Source: Ricinus communis
Taxonomy: Eukaryota; Streptophyta; Magnoliopsida; Malpighiales; Euphorbiaceae
Direction of reading: 5' to 3'
Assembly (NCBI RefSeq): GCF_019578655.1
Contig: NC_063259.1
Location: forward strand, 1 to 64,000
DNA: 64,000 nt
The notes under the pieces: model-generated
Told to the model about the DNA's origin: nothing
Database searches by the model: none
Seen by the model: only the letters and a program-made list of their open reading frames with translations
Made by a program: the position numbers and the translations under genes
In this document: positions 1 through 11,454 of the stretch, in pieces
Numbering within the stretch: the stretch's first letter is position 1
Layout of the letters: each line of letters begins with the position of its first letter

Positions 1-1690
1 CCTCTCAAGTTTTTAATCACTAATTACATTGCTACACGTGGTGGGCCTTGCAAAATGCACCCTGCTTGGGCTTGGGCCCTAAAAGTTGTGAAAAATATGT
101 GCCCATCGTTTCTCTTCTTTACCAATTAGGTCTATATACAATAAAAGTGACGCCTTGCTGCTTCTCTTCTCCGTGCCTTCCTTCTGCACAAAATCACAGG
201 ATGATAATTTTTATATCTGTTTCTTGCCTTGGGAATTATACTTATGATGGCTATGCAGGTTAGTGTATTTCTTATCACAGATGGAGACAATAAACTCGCC
301 CACTTTCTTCATCACCCGACTTTTGTTTCATTCTTATGTGTTGTGGTTTTATAGGAGAATGATTTGGAAAATTGGACATTGGAATAAGATTGTGGATCAC
401 TCCTTGCTGCAATTCAGAAAACACAACGGTGAATTGTTATATCCCATCTCTCTTACTCACATTGGACCTAATACAAACTAATTGCGAAACTGGCCAATTC
501 TAATCACTGTAAACAAAGTAATCATCTCGCTCGAGTATTGGTGTCTACGGTAATCATACGTTTGAAATTAATGAAAGCGATTTGCTTTAAATTATCATCC
601 TATCCTATTATTCTTGTTTTACTGGCTTTCTTATAATTAAACATACCATACCATTCCATTCCATTACATGTCCACTTTTTTGTGCTGGAAATTATTCATC
701 TTTGTCAGCTGACAATATCAAAAGCATGTTCTATATAAATGAAACAAACTTGGTTTCGTTTAAACACCAGTAGTATACATCTCTAGTTAGTTAAACGCTC
801 ACTGTACAGATAATTTGCTGATGATTTAAGATGTTTTGTGCTTTTACGATGTAACTTTTAAATATGTAGCACACTTATATAAATTAAATCTATATTGCAA
901 CAATTCATTTGATTCATAATTGTTAAGTCAAATTACTGACTTCCGTTATACACTTATTCAAATTTAAACGTGTCATGCTAAAGTTCCCACCATATACTTT
1001 GATGCATGCAAAAAGCCTAATCTGCACAAGTATATTAACTGACATTTAGATTAGATTTATATGCATAATCATGCATTTATGATGATGTGTCTGAACTCTC
1101 ATTAGAATCATGCTAATGTTTTAAAGCCTATTTTTCTTTTTGCCTTTGTTTCTTACTACTGCTATGCTTTGTTGGGAAATCTCTTTAGTGACTGATCCTC
1201 ATATTGCTTTGCATGAATTTTAACTTCCACGACCCATATAAAATAGCAAATAAGGCATGGGAAAGACCCGATCCTGTTAGTGCTACTGCCAAAGTTCTCT
1301 TTGACATATAAGACATTTATTCCTATAAGCAGATAAGATAAGGCTGGATATATCACTTGTGGAGATAAGATAAATATCCTATTAGTGCTAATGCCAAAGT
1401 TCTCTTTGAAGCTTATTGTAACATATATAAATTGTTGTAGGTGCTTGGGGAATTTGTAGGAACTCTGAAAGAAACCCAACCAGTGGAACCTAATGCTCAA
1501 CTTCTTCTTCTCCATCAAGGCATTGACTTTTTAATTATTTAGTTAATTGAGTTAATTATATCATTTATTAATTATAAGTTTAACTCTATTAAAATAAATA
1601 AATTAAAATAATATACATAAGTAATTGATAATCTTAATCCAAAAATAAGAAAAGAAAAGAAAAAATCTGGGTTGAACTCTGCCAAAATGG
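1..1690. other. No gene recognised; intergenic DNA
   Basis: Reading frames at 48-263, 263-481 and 1162-1518 show no recognisable domain, no splice pattern and no family motif. A short imperfect direct repeat of about 32 bp lies at 1271-1303 and 1377-1408; it makes two similar peptides in the minus frame but no known protein. The remainder is AT-rich. A 3' UTR or non-coding RNA cannot be excluded. Confidence 0.5.
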
Positions 1691-2150
1691 TGTTTATCGC
1701 CTTTCGATTTGGGCAATCCCTCACCTAGTGTGGACCATCGCAAATGAAGCAAGGCTTGGGCGGTTTGGAGGCAGAAAGTTTTTCTTTGTGCGACGAGCCT
1801 TTGTTGTGCTTTGAGTTGCCGCCAGAGGACTTTTGGTAGCCACTCTCCTTGCCTTTGTTGAAGTCTCTCTTTTGGCCTCCCCCACTTTTGGAAGAGCTAG
1901 GTTTCGTCAAGGGTCTGCACTCCGCGTCGCTCGAGCTCCATCTTTACCCAATCCTTCAACCCGTCCTTCAAATCAAAGAGGAGTTTATCGTCGGTCAAAT
2001 CTGGAATCTCTAGCATAAGAGTCGTGAATTCCTTGACGTACTCAGCAATGCTCCCGGTTTGCCTTAGCCTACGCAGCCTGCTTCGTACCTCATCGTTGGC
2101 ATTGTGAGGCACAAATTGCTTACGGAGTTCGGTCTTGAACTGTTTGTCTT
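1675..2150 (-). pseudogene. Ty3/gypsy gag fragment, copy 1
   Basis: Read on the minus strand, 2112-1897 encodes a retrotransposon gag segment with an AEYVKEFTTLMLEI core. A shifted frame (1910-1725) gives a basic, Ser/Gly/Lys-rich linker ending in a zinc knuckle start, CFICDGPH. The next codon is a stop where the related copy at 4177-4658 has a sense codon, and the rest of the knuckle (VRDCPN) follows. Gag would package element RNA; this copy is broken by a frameshift and a stop. The left end fades near 1675 and the right end is cut by Athila DNA near 2190. It closely resembles the copy at 4177-4658. The lineage within Ty3/gypsy is not resolved. Confidence 0.75.
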
Positions 2151-2187
2151 TAATTTTATTATTTAATATATTATTCTTCCATCAAAA

Positions 2188-4176
2188 CTTCGGTCTCTAT
2201 TCATTCTACAATTATTGATGGAAATTATGTACGTTTATACTGCATTTCATTATGCATCAATTTCCATATATTCACTAAGTTAATAGGTTTTTCGTAGATG
2301 CTCCCTTCAATCCAAATGATACATATCATTTTACTACTTTGATTGAGCATTGTATTACTTCATCCTGCGTTATCTATTGTTGCAGGAGTAGTGATAAAAA
2401 AAATAATAAAAAAATAATAAAAAAAGATAAAAAAAAAGATAAAAAAAAAAGTTCATTTCGAGCATCATCTTATTATTAGAGCAACTTAGTGTTCAATTTT
2501 GGTACAGCATTTGATCCTTAGCTATATTCTTGTATTACCTGTATAATTTTTCAGCAACTTTCAGCACACTTTCCATATTTCTCTGTACCCTACCTTAGCC
2601 CCATTACAACCTGGCTCAAGACCCTTTTATCATGTTTATTGACTATTTCACAGTAGTGGAGATCAGATCTATAAGCAAGCTTATGGTAAGCACCTTTATC
2701 TGTACTTTTGCGTTAAGAGCTTAGCGATATTCTTTCACCTATATACACTTGTGTGTTTTGAGTGACATCTTGTAAGGCATGGTTCTCGAATTCTCAGTTT
2801 GGATGGTTTATCATTTTAATTTTAGCAGCTTTATTAACTTTGTTCTTTGTATCAAGGATTTAGTGATTTAGGGATTTTCAGGAAATTCGTCACGGAGTTT
2901 TGAGACTTGTTTTGAGCTAACCTCCAACAAAGTATTTGATGAGTTATTTGGTATCTGTTTGAGGAGTGAGTTGTTGATTGCTTGAGGACAAGCAAATGCT
3001 GAAGTGTGGGGTCCGAAGCCACCACAGCCTCCAGCACGGCCTGTGGTGGATCAGCACCGGCTTGGAAGGAGTCGACAAGATAGACTTGATGATTGCACTG
3101 GACTCCGTGGTCAATCATCACACTGACTCCGCCATGCTGAATCAACTATATAGGCAATTTTGAATTCTTTTGGAAAGGACACGAATTTTTGACTCAATTC
3201 CAAGACATACACTTAATCAATTGTTTCATATACCTCAATTGTAGACCTTGAGATAAAAAATTCATCAATTGAAGGAGGGATTTCACTTGTTCCAACATCG
3301 AATTGAAGATCAAGACAAACTTTGGGAGCATTCAAGAGGCAATTAGGGTTGAGATTTCGAATTTGCAAATTTAGGGTTTCTCATTCAACTTGAAGGAGAA
3401 GGGTGTACATGCCTTTAATTTTCTTTTCCTTATTTTGTTCCTTAATTGCTTTAACCATGAACATGAGTAGCTAGATCTTTTGAACCCATTAGGGTTCACC
3501 TTTGTTGATGGATTATGCTTAATTGTTAGATTTGTAATTGTCATTCTTGCAATCTTTTTGCTATTTAGTAATAAAAGTTTGATTCAGTTAATTTGAGACA
3601 TTGAATTAATTGTTTGTGGGTTGTTTCTTGACATTGAGAAATGCTTGTTACAACTGGACATTGAATAGTAAGAACTGGTAGTTAACACTTAGAGATAAGG
3701 TTGATTTACTCGCTAGATTAAGAATTAATAACTCTTAATAGTTTTAAATCATGCTTAATGCTAATCTGTAGTAATCCGATAGGAAGAGATTCCATTAGGT
3801 TAGTGCAGGTTTAGGAACTCGGTAAGCTCGAGAGAGGAACCGGGTTCAATTTAGGATTTAGGCACGGGTAAGCAAGATCGGCAATCCATAAAATCCATTT
3901 TTAGAATTCCATCACTTAGGCCCCCTTTTGGGTTTGTTTCTCTCTTTGCAATTGTTTTCTTTGACTGTTCGTTGTCCTTCATTTATTTATTTGAACTCAT
4001 AACCATTAGCTGGTAACTTTAGAACTTTCACACCTTATTTCAGACTAGATAACATAGCAAACAGTAGTAACTCTAGGTTCACCCGATCTCCAGAGATACG
4101 ACCTTGATACTCACTAGTGCTAGGCTGCATCGGTAGGTTCACTGCCTTAGGTGTAGGTTGCATAAATAGCCCATTA
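2188..4176 (+). mobile_element. Truncated Athila 3' end (internal tail plus internally deleted LTR)
   Basis: From about 2188 the sequence parallels the 3' non-coding interior of the large Athila element (about 20262 onward), including the purine-rich tract just before the LTR. At about 3010 it jumps into the middle of the LTR, so the LTR start is missing (a few hundred bases). It then follows the LTR to the terminus at about 4171-4176. There is no coding part. It sits between two minus-strand gag pieces, so it inserted into, or recombined with, that older element. An A-rich tract at about 2397-2452 and a CG-rich palindrome-bearing stretch at about 3020-3080 belong to it. Confidence 0.7.
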
Positions 4177-4658
4177 GCGCTTCGCCTCGTGCACGTCCAT
4201 GAAGTTATGCGTAGCACCCGTATCGAGCATGGGGCAGGCAGCTTTGCCCTTAATGAAAGTATCGACGTAAAGTAGGCCTCTCTCCTTGGAGACTGAGCGA
4301 GAGAGGAGCTTTGACAGCGCACCTAAGTGCTGTAGAGAACCCATGTCAGCTTGGGGTTCTTTTTGGCATTTATCTTTGTTGAATTCTGCCACGATGGCAT
4401 TCATGACCTTTTGATTTGGGCAGTCCCTCACCCAGTGTGGACCATCGCAAATGAAGCAAGGCTTGGGCGACTTAGAGATAGTAGGTTTTTCTTTGTGCGA
4501 CGAGCCTTTGCCGTGCTTTGAGTTGCTGCCAAAGGACTTCTGGTTGTCACTCTCCTTGCCTTTGTTAAAGTCCCTCTAGGCAGCTCCTTGACTTGGCACA
4601 CAGCCTTGCACCCTCCAGCAATTTTTAGATTCTTCCCTTGGTTTCTTTGGGCAGCCAA
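4177..4658 (-). pseudogene. Ty3/gypsy gag C-terminus and protease fragment, copy 2
   Basis: On the minus strand, 4658-4428 holds the basic gag linker and the zinc knuckle region in shifted frames. 4431-4174 continues from the knuckle end (MRDCPNQ) to an aspartic protease start with the active-site motif LDTGATHNF. The protein is cut right after the protease begins, at the Athila LTR boundary. The zinc-knuckle half nearly duplicates 1690-1890, so the two are pieces of the same family, either two insertions or one rearranged copy. It is not functional. Confidence 0.75.
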
Positions 4659-4747
4659 CTTGGGCTAGGCAGCAGCATTGGACTGGGCATATGTTCGGCA
4701 TTTTTCTGCACATGGACAAGCTTTGCCTCACCCAAGATGAGGCGGGC

Positions 4748-5560
4748 TGTGACACATGACCCTAAAGGGAGGATCTTGGGCATGCCTCACCAAAGGCTTG
4801 AGACTGCAAGAATAGAATCCTAGGAGCCGTGGTAGAGGAACCTCTCCTATAAGAACATTTTTAGAAAAGTGAAATCCAACCCGACCACCAATGCATTACG
4901 ACCCAATGAGTGCTCTACACAATGGAGGAGCATGTCCAACCTCTTTTAAAGGCAACCCAAGGATTAGAGTAAGGGCCGTTAAGGACAAGGCTTCACTTTT
5001 CTTAACATGTTTTAGAAGACATATAGTATAAGATTAAGTGACAAGGAAAGAGACCCAAAATCAATAAGTTGCCTATAACCCACTTAAAACACTCCTCTCA
5101 TAAGATGAATCCAAGATTAATGGCTATCATCCAATTTCCTTCACTATAAATATCCCTTCATTTCCTTTAAAGAAAAGTCTTTTGGAGACTTCTGCACTTT
5201 TAGACATTTGGCCATTTTGAGACTTCATAAAGATTTGAGAGCTTCTCTTTCTAGCTTTCTCTCTCTAAGCTATACCGCATCCTAACTGCTTTCTTCTATC
5301 TGCTACTACATTACACTACTACTACCCTACTCTACTGCTCTCACCTGTCACTTGAGCTATCTCTTACAGGATATACATATCCTTAGATATTGTTTATCTC
5401 TTCTCCCACATGTGGATCTCTCTCTATTCTAGTATATTTTATTTAATGAAGGCATAGGTTAGAAGATATTGATCTTCGCCCACATAAAATAAACCATCTA
5501 ATGAACCTCCTCATGTACACTCCCAAAAATAGTTTAGGAATCAGTTTGCTTTACTGCCTA
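4748..5560 (+). repeat. Possible LTR with promoter, unassigned
   Basis: The stretch begins with TGTGACACATG at 4748. It has a TATA-like box (tataaata) near 5146 followed by a C/T-rich leader full of cttctc and ctctct runs. This is the usual layout of an LTR promoter followed by R/U5. I could not fix the right end, found no second copy in the window and saw no duplication, so this is a weak call. Its direction is opposite to the neighbouring gag pieces, so it probably belongs to another element. Confidence 0.3.
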
Positions 5561-7110
5561 ACATGAAGGGCTAAAATGCACTTTTTTTCATTTAATTAAT
5601 TTGGTACCATTCATAAGCCCGCACACTTTATTGTATTGTTTATTGATGTTATAAAGTTGGTATGTTTTATTATTAAATTGTTTTTATATAAGTATTTAAA
5701 AAGTATCTTGATATTTAAAGATTTAAAAATTTAACGTGACTAAACAATAATCCAGGAGTTAATAGTTAAAAATATAAAAATTTTGGTTTTTTTCCTACAT
5801 TGAATGACTTAAGAAAACTCAAAGAATAAATGAACACCACATGGATGAATATGGCATCACGTTATCCTCGCTGGCAATGATAGGCTTTGCACTCTAGTCA
5901 CCGACACTTTCAACCTATTACACTTTTTTTTTTCTATTTATTTAAATTTAGATTAATTCTTTTAAACTAATTTCTTATATATAAATTATACGTTTTCAAA
6001 TTTGTCCTATGATAAACTTGAACGTTCTTATCTACATATTTGGGTCTTTTCGTCCGTTCATAAGATACACAGTATATAATAATATTGTGAAATATATATT
6101 TCTTTTTTTTTTTTTATGGGAAAGCAATTCTTCATGTTTATACAGCAGAGAAACCATTATTCATTTACATTCGTTCTAAAAAAAGCAACGCACCTACCAT
6201 AAGGGTGAGGAATTAAATTAAAAATTCTATCTCTCAAAATAAATATTTTCTTAATTAATTTTATTATATCTCATAGAAGAAACTAATTTAAAAATAAAAC
6301 TTTTAATTAAACGATTCAAGTTAATTAGAATTTTTCATAAATTTTTTCTGAAAATGTAAAAGATTATAAAATTCAAAATATATAACATTTATTTTATCAT
6401 CCAAATATAAGTTATTTAGCTTACTATGGTTGGATGTAGTACATAGAGTAGTAAATAACTCTTATTTACTTTTTTAAGTGTTAATGTTTTTTGGTGGGTA
6501 AATTTTTTTATTTTTTATATTACATCAACAAAAAAAGAAAAGGAAATTCCCAAAGTTTAAGGTGTGGATTGGGAAGTCCTTCCTTGTTGCAGCAGGCAGC
6601 AAAGATTGTATAATATAATTATGTGGTATGTAACAATGACATGAACAAGAAAGAAGTAAACTTATATTATATTACAAAACTGTAGGAGATGCAATAACAA
6701 TGAAGTTTTTAGAAAATTACAATGTCATATTAATAATAATAATAATAAACAATAATAATAAGAATAATAATAATAATCAACAATCACTAATCACTCTGCT
6801 ACTCTACTTAATAGTTTGCGATTTGCGAATTCATGTACACACCCACAACGTACGATCTGATAATAATTGGGACATCATCGGCTGGGAGGATTCTTTTCCT
6901 TTTCCCTCTGACAATTGCTCCTCGGCACCACCAACCCACCCGCCACGCACGTGATAGTAATCAGAGAACATTATAATCTTGAATTATTGATGCATGGAAC
7001 ATTGACTCGGAAGAAAGAAAAAATTTGCCAAAACATTTGAAAGATTTGATTTTTTTTCTGAAAGAAGAAAAGACATACAGTAAAGAGTTCTATATATATG
7101 TTGATCTGAA
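5561..7110. other. Intergenic AT-rich DNA with a TAA microsatellite
   Basis: No coding region is supported. An imperfect (TAA)n tract runs from about 6731 to 6781. The last part, 6955-7122, is the probable 3' flank of the minus-strand gene at 7123-7626. Confidence 0.5.
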
Positions 7111-7122
7111 TCTTGAAGAGGC

Positions 7123-7626
7123 TCATTGAGCAGGAATAGGAGCAGCAGCTGTGCAGATTCCATGGTCGTTGAAATTCTTGGAGTAGCTGAAAGAATCATA
7201 CCTGCAAGTCTGAGGAAGGCCGACATTGTCAGATCTGACAATCTTTCTGAACTCGGATCTGACCTTGTAAAAAACATGTCTCCAACTGCCTTTGTTATGA
7301 GAACCAAGAATCTTAGTTTCTTCTTCATTCATTTCAAGATCTTTAGCGAAAACAGGCTTTCTGGAGAGAATCCAAGACCAGCCCCAGTCCCACCATTTCC
7401 TTAACGAACTGCCTGCTGCTGCTGCAGATTTGGATCTATGAAGAAATGCCCATGAATCAGTAGTTGTAGGAGAAGCCATGGGTTGCATTTTGAGGGACAG
7501 AGAGGAAAGCCTTCTGCGAATGCCTCCTTGTTCGTCTTTTGATGTTTCGTCATGGACAGTAGTACCCGTCTGTGACACTGGGAGTGATGTTGATCTCTTC
7601 TGAAAGCTCTGGATGATGGAGCTCAT
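7123..7626 (-). CDS. Conserved plant protein of unknown function (WWDWGWSWILSRKP type)
   Basis: A single-exon gene for 167 residues. The middle holds a Ser-rich stretch with an RRRLSSLSLKM motif (about 38-48), then a Ser/Ala-rich patch, then a Trp-rich block reading KWWDWGWSWILSRKP (about 77-91), then KGSWRHVFYKVRSEFRK (about 112-128) and a C-terminal Tyr/Ser-rich tail. From memory of plant proteomes this looks like a plant-specific family of short proteins without an assigned function; I cannot name a gene. No signal peptide or membrane segment is evident; the N-terminal half is basic and Ser-rich and could be phosphorylated or nuclear. The start at 7626 is the first ATG after a long C/T-rich leader (complement of 7640-7690). 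The frame is uninterrupted, and the product is far more complex than the shadow frames overlapping it. An alternative start inside the frame is less likely. Confidence 0.8.
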   Translation of the reverse strand: MSSIIQSFQKRSTSLPVSQTGTTVHDETSKDEQGGIRRRLSSLSLKMQPMASPTTTDSWAFLHRSKSAAAAGSSLRKWWDWGWSWILSRKPVFAKDLEMNEEETKILGSHNKGSWRHVFYKVRSEFRKIVRSDNVGLPQTCRYDSFSYSKNFNDHGICTAAAPIPAQ

Positions 7627-8240
7627 GATTCTGCTGCAAATTAATATTGCAACTACTGGAAGGAAGAAGAGAAAAGAAAAACAAAATGGGAGTTAGTATG
7701 GTGGATCTGTGTGGCTGTGTCTTTGTCAGTGTTAGGAGAGCATCTCATGAGTGGAGAAGGGGGAAGAAAATAAGAAGAGGAAATTAAGGACAGGTGAAAT
7801 GTAGCGTTCACAGCCTGGTTTATTCGTTTTCTTTATGTGGGAGGAGCTGTATTATGCTGCTCCTCCTGGGCTCCACTTTCCCTATTCTATCAACCATTTA
7901 CTTGCACCAAAATTTTAAACGGCTCCTCCAAATTTTTTGAGTGATTAATATTTTCTTGCCACATGTATATTTGATAATCTCTACTACATTATTCCCATAT
8001 ATGAAACAAAAGGGTTGTTTTGTACCTCTCAACTTTTCAAAGTAAAATATTTTAGTTGAAATTGATTTTTATAAACAACCAATTCGCCGCCTCTTGGTTG
8101 CTATTAGAATAGTTGTATATAATTATCTATTTAAGTAGTTTTGTTGATTTTTATATCTAATTTTATATTTTAGGTGAGGGAGGTAAAAGAGCATCAAGGA
8201 GGTGACAAAAGTATTTAAAGAGCTCAAAATTGGTATTTTA
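7627..8240. promoter_or_regulatory. Upstream region of the 7123-7626 gene, no other gene
   Basis: This stretch must hold the promoter and 5' leader of the minus-strand gene. The complement of 7640-7690 is strongly pyrimidine-rich, typical of a plant leader. I could not pick out one convincing TATA box. Beyond about 7900 it is AT-rich intergenic DNA. Confidence 0.4.
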
Positions 8241-8249
8241 GAACTCCAT

Positions 8250-8546
8250 CATAAGGCCTAACCAATGGTTCAACCGGTGGTTTAAATAGGGAGATGACCG
8301 ATTAGAAATGCAGATTGACAAAGTGACAGTCCCTAATTGGTGGTTTGCGCCAAATTTAATGTCAATTTAGCCATAAATTTTGGCCGTCGCTAAATGCCAT
8401 CATTATTCCGTCGCTAAATCATCACTAAAGCTCATATGTCTTTCTTTTGCTTTTCCATCACTATATTGTCATTATTCTACCGATATTTAGCGACAGATGC
8501 CATTGGTCTTTAGAATCCATCGCTAAACGCAGAATTTCTTGTAGTG
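8250..8546. mobile_element. CACTA (En/Spm-like) transposon terminus
   Basis: The sequence ends at 8546 in gtagtg. On the minus strand this reads CACTACAAGAAATTCT, the standard CACTA terminal inverted repeat. Inside it are subterminal copies of gtcgctaaat (8386-8395, 8410-8419), its inverse atttagcgac (8485-8494) and a variant next to the terminus (about 8518-8528). Such short motifs in both orientations are the usual transposase-binding array of this superfamily. I did not find the matching left terminus, so the 8250 boundary is only a guess. It is a remnant or a small non-autonomous copy with no transposase. Confidence 0.6.
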
Positions 8547-9831
8547 TAAGCTTCTTTGACTTCAAAAGGATTCTTAGTGGCTGGGATATAGATCTCTTTC
8601 TATTTCCAGAACCCCTTGATGCATTGATGCAGGGATGAGGGAACAAGGTTATGCTCATGGATCCACCTCCTTCGCAAGAGCAGGTGATACCCTATAGGAT
8701 CGTTGTGCATGTGGAATAGGATCATCCTTCTGTCTGCACCAACTCTAAGGTCAACATTGATATAGCCAACTATTTCTATAGAAGTGTGATTAAGCCAGTT
8801 AAAGTGATGAGAGTTATGATTTTTCTATCCTCCCTAGCACTAATGACTTTGAGTGTCTTAAAAGGCATGATATTAGTAAAGGAACCATTGTCAACGAGCA
8901 TCCTCTATATTAGGTACCTATTAATTGTTCCCTCCATATACAATGGGCGGTTGTATGACTAGTTCTTAACCTTCATGTTTTCTTCTATGTAAACTATAGC
9001 ACTCGCATACTTCTTTGCTACCCTTGTCGCTTCATGGTGAACAACAACACACTCTCCATATTGATTGTTGGAGGTGCTAGTGAGTGGGAGTGCTATTACC
9101 TATTGTGACCTTTCGTCAAACCCCAACTGCTTTACATAGTTCATGTAGTAAGGTGCTTTTATTAAAGAGCTAGCAATGCAACCATAAAGAGCTTGGTCCT
9201 CTTGTTAGTTCATATCATTCCATTATGTGATATAGGGTGCTAGAGTTATAGCCTCACATTGCAGTGTTTCATGAGTGATCATATTCATGTGGTGTAAGTT
9301 ATCACATTCCTTACCCTTAACTGACTAGGGCAGCTAAGGTGCTTTTCTGCTTGCTGAGTGGGAGCTTTTTCACTTGATGTCTACTCTTTATGCTGACTAG
9401 GCATGCTGCCTTTGCTTTCCTCTTGCCCCTTGGGCTGCCCATCCTCTTCAAGTCCACTTACTTCAATTACTTCTTCATTTAATGCTTCATCTTCTCCTCA
9501 GCTTGTTGGCTTAATGGCTGAGAGAGGAATGTTCATATGAGCAGGCATGGTGTAGTACACCTTGTAATCAAACTTGCTAGAAGGTTTTCCTAGGAGGTCC
9601 ATATCACCTCTAGGCTGGCTATGGTTGATCACACGCACATATGCTTGCTGATGGCGGGGTAAAGGATTGTTATACACATCTTCTTCTTTAATGACTAATT
9701 GTCTAGACTGGATGCGACCTTGTAACATTCTCCTCAACGCCCAATATTCTTTTGTGGGGTGATCGACTATCCTATGAAACTGACAATACATAGGATCAAC
9801 TTTTTCTTATTCCGTAGTCAACATACTCTAT
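8547..9831 (-). pseudogene. Ty3/gypsy gag-protease fragment
   Basis: On the minus strand, 9791-9498 encodes a gag-end segment that starts YCQFHRIVDHPTKE, which resembles the Cys/His motif of Tat-like gag proteins (YCxxHxxxGH). About 8990-8790 encodes a protease active-site block, RMLVDNGSFTNIMP, in which the D-[TS/N]-G triad is DNG. Several stops and frameshifts lie between. It has been hit by the CACTA terminus on its left and abuts the Athila LTR on its right. The part beyond the Athila (22025 on) is from a similar family but on the opposite strand. Confidence 0.6.
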
Positions 9832-11298
9832 TGATAGGCATCATACTACACATGTTTTCATGCCCAATTGTTTACATTCTTGTGCATGATTATCTTGTTT
9901 TATGCTAGAATCACCTGTCTTTTGCTTCCTTTCACGTTTCAGGTCATTCTCGAAGGACACTATCAACAATCGAGGGAAATACGCGTGATTATGGACCAGA
10001 ATCCATCAAATTGGACGAGGACTAGCATCCCAAGGGTTGAGGATGGCCTGGACTTCGGCCGTGCTGAATTGCCAACTAGCTGCCTTCCAAGAGTGCCTTT
10101 TGGCACGGTTTCCGTAGCCACCACGGCCTCCACCATGGCCCGTGGTGGCTCAGCACTGGCTTGGGCATGGCCTAGAAGAGGTCAACATAACAAAATCCTT
10201 AGGTTCATGACCGCCTGGACTCCGCCCGTGCTGACCAGCATAGGCTTGACCACGGCCGTGCTGAAGAGATTATGTAGGCAAAATTCGATTTGGTGAATGG
10301 TGGCTCGATTTTCTAACTTGATTCCAATATACACACTCAATTCACTTATTTTCTAGACCTCAATTGTCGACTTTGGGAGATCAAATTCATCAATTAAAGG
10401 AAGGATTACACTTGTTTCAACATCGATTTGAAGATCAAGACAAGATTTGGGAGCATTCAAGAGGCAAATTAGAGTTTGATATTTTGAATTGGAAAATTAG
10501 GGTTTCTCATCCAACTTGAAAGAGAAGGGTGTACATGCCTTCAATTTTCTTTTCCTTATTTGTTCCTTACTTTGCTTTAACTATGAACATGAGTAGCTAG
10601 ATCTTTTGAATCCATTGGGGTCTTTATTATTGATGGATTGTGCTTAGTTGTTAGATTTGTATTTTCCATTCTTGTAATCTTCTTGCTATTCAGTAATAAA
10701 GTTTGATTCAGTTAATTTGAGACGTTGAATTAATTGTCTTTTGGGTTGTTTCTTGACATTGAGAAATGCTTGTTACAACTGGAATTTGAATAGTAAGAAT
10801 TGGTATTTACCACTTATAGATAAGGTTAATTTACTCGCCGGATTAAGAATTAAAAACTCTTAATAGATCTAAATCACGCTTAATGCTAATCTGTAATAAT
10901 CTGATAGGAAGAGATTCCATTAGGTTAGTGCAGGTTTAGGAAGTCAGTGAGCTCGAGAGAGGAATCGAGTTCGGTTCAGGATTTAGGCACGGGTAAGCAA
11001 GATTGGTAATTTATAGAATCAACCTTTAGAATTCCATCACTTAGGTCCCCTTTGGGTTTGTTTCTCTTGTTGCGGTTGTCTTTCGATTATCAGTTGTTGT
11101 TCATTGATTTATTTGCATTCATAATCATTAGTTAGTTAATTTAGACTTATCACACCCTATTTCAGACTTGATAACATAGTGAACAGTAGTAACTCTAGGT
11201 TCATCCGATCTCCAGGGATACAACCTTGATACTCACTAGTGCTAGGCTGCATCGATAGGTTCACTACCTTAGGTGTAGGTTGCATAAGTAGCCCATCA
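9832..11298 (+). repeat. 5' LTR of the Athila element
   Basis: 1467 bp, beginning TGATAG and ending CCATCA. The first 470 bases are CG-rich, with repeated ccgtgct/agcacgg words and an inverted repeat at about 10116-10150. The later part matches the 3' LTR and the fragment at about 3020-4176. It contains about 420-490 bases (roughly 10384-10805) that the 3' LTR lacks. Confidence 0.9.
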
Positions 11299-11304
11299 AG
11301 TTTT

Positions 11305-11322
11305 TGGCGTTGTTGCTGGGGA
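11305..11322 (+). promoter_or_regulatory. Primer-binding site (tRNA-Asp type, degraded)
   Basis: Six bases after the LTR comes tggcgttgttgctgggga. Athila elements typically use a site complementary to the 3' end of tRNA-Asp. Compared with that standard site, the copy differs only by C-to-T changes, which fits cytosine deamination. Confidence 0.7.
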
Positions 11323-11454
11323 CCGTAACGGTGAACTAGATTGAATTGTTTCGTGTTACTTTAGTCATTATTTATTTATTTATTTATTCTTTATTCTTTA
11401 TCTTATTGCTTTTATTGACTGGTGTTTGTTTGGATTGTCGGTTTCAGGTAGTTT

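Noticed and set aside
48..481. Two short adjacent frames at the left edge
   Set aside because: No known motif and no splice or promoter support; could at most be an untranslated end.
1162..1518. 118-codon minus frame with two similar peptides
   Set aside because: The similarity is caused by a short DNA repeat; no domain is evident.
9868..10296. 142-codon frame
   Set aside because: It lies within the Athila 5' LTR and is not kept in the 3' LTR.
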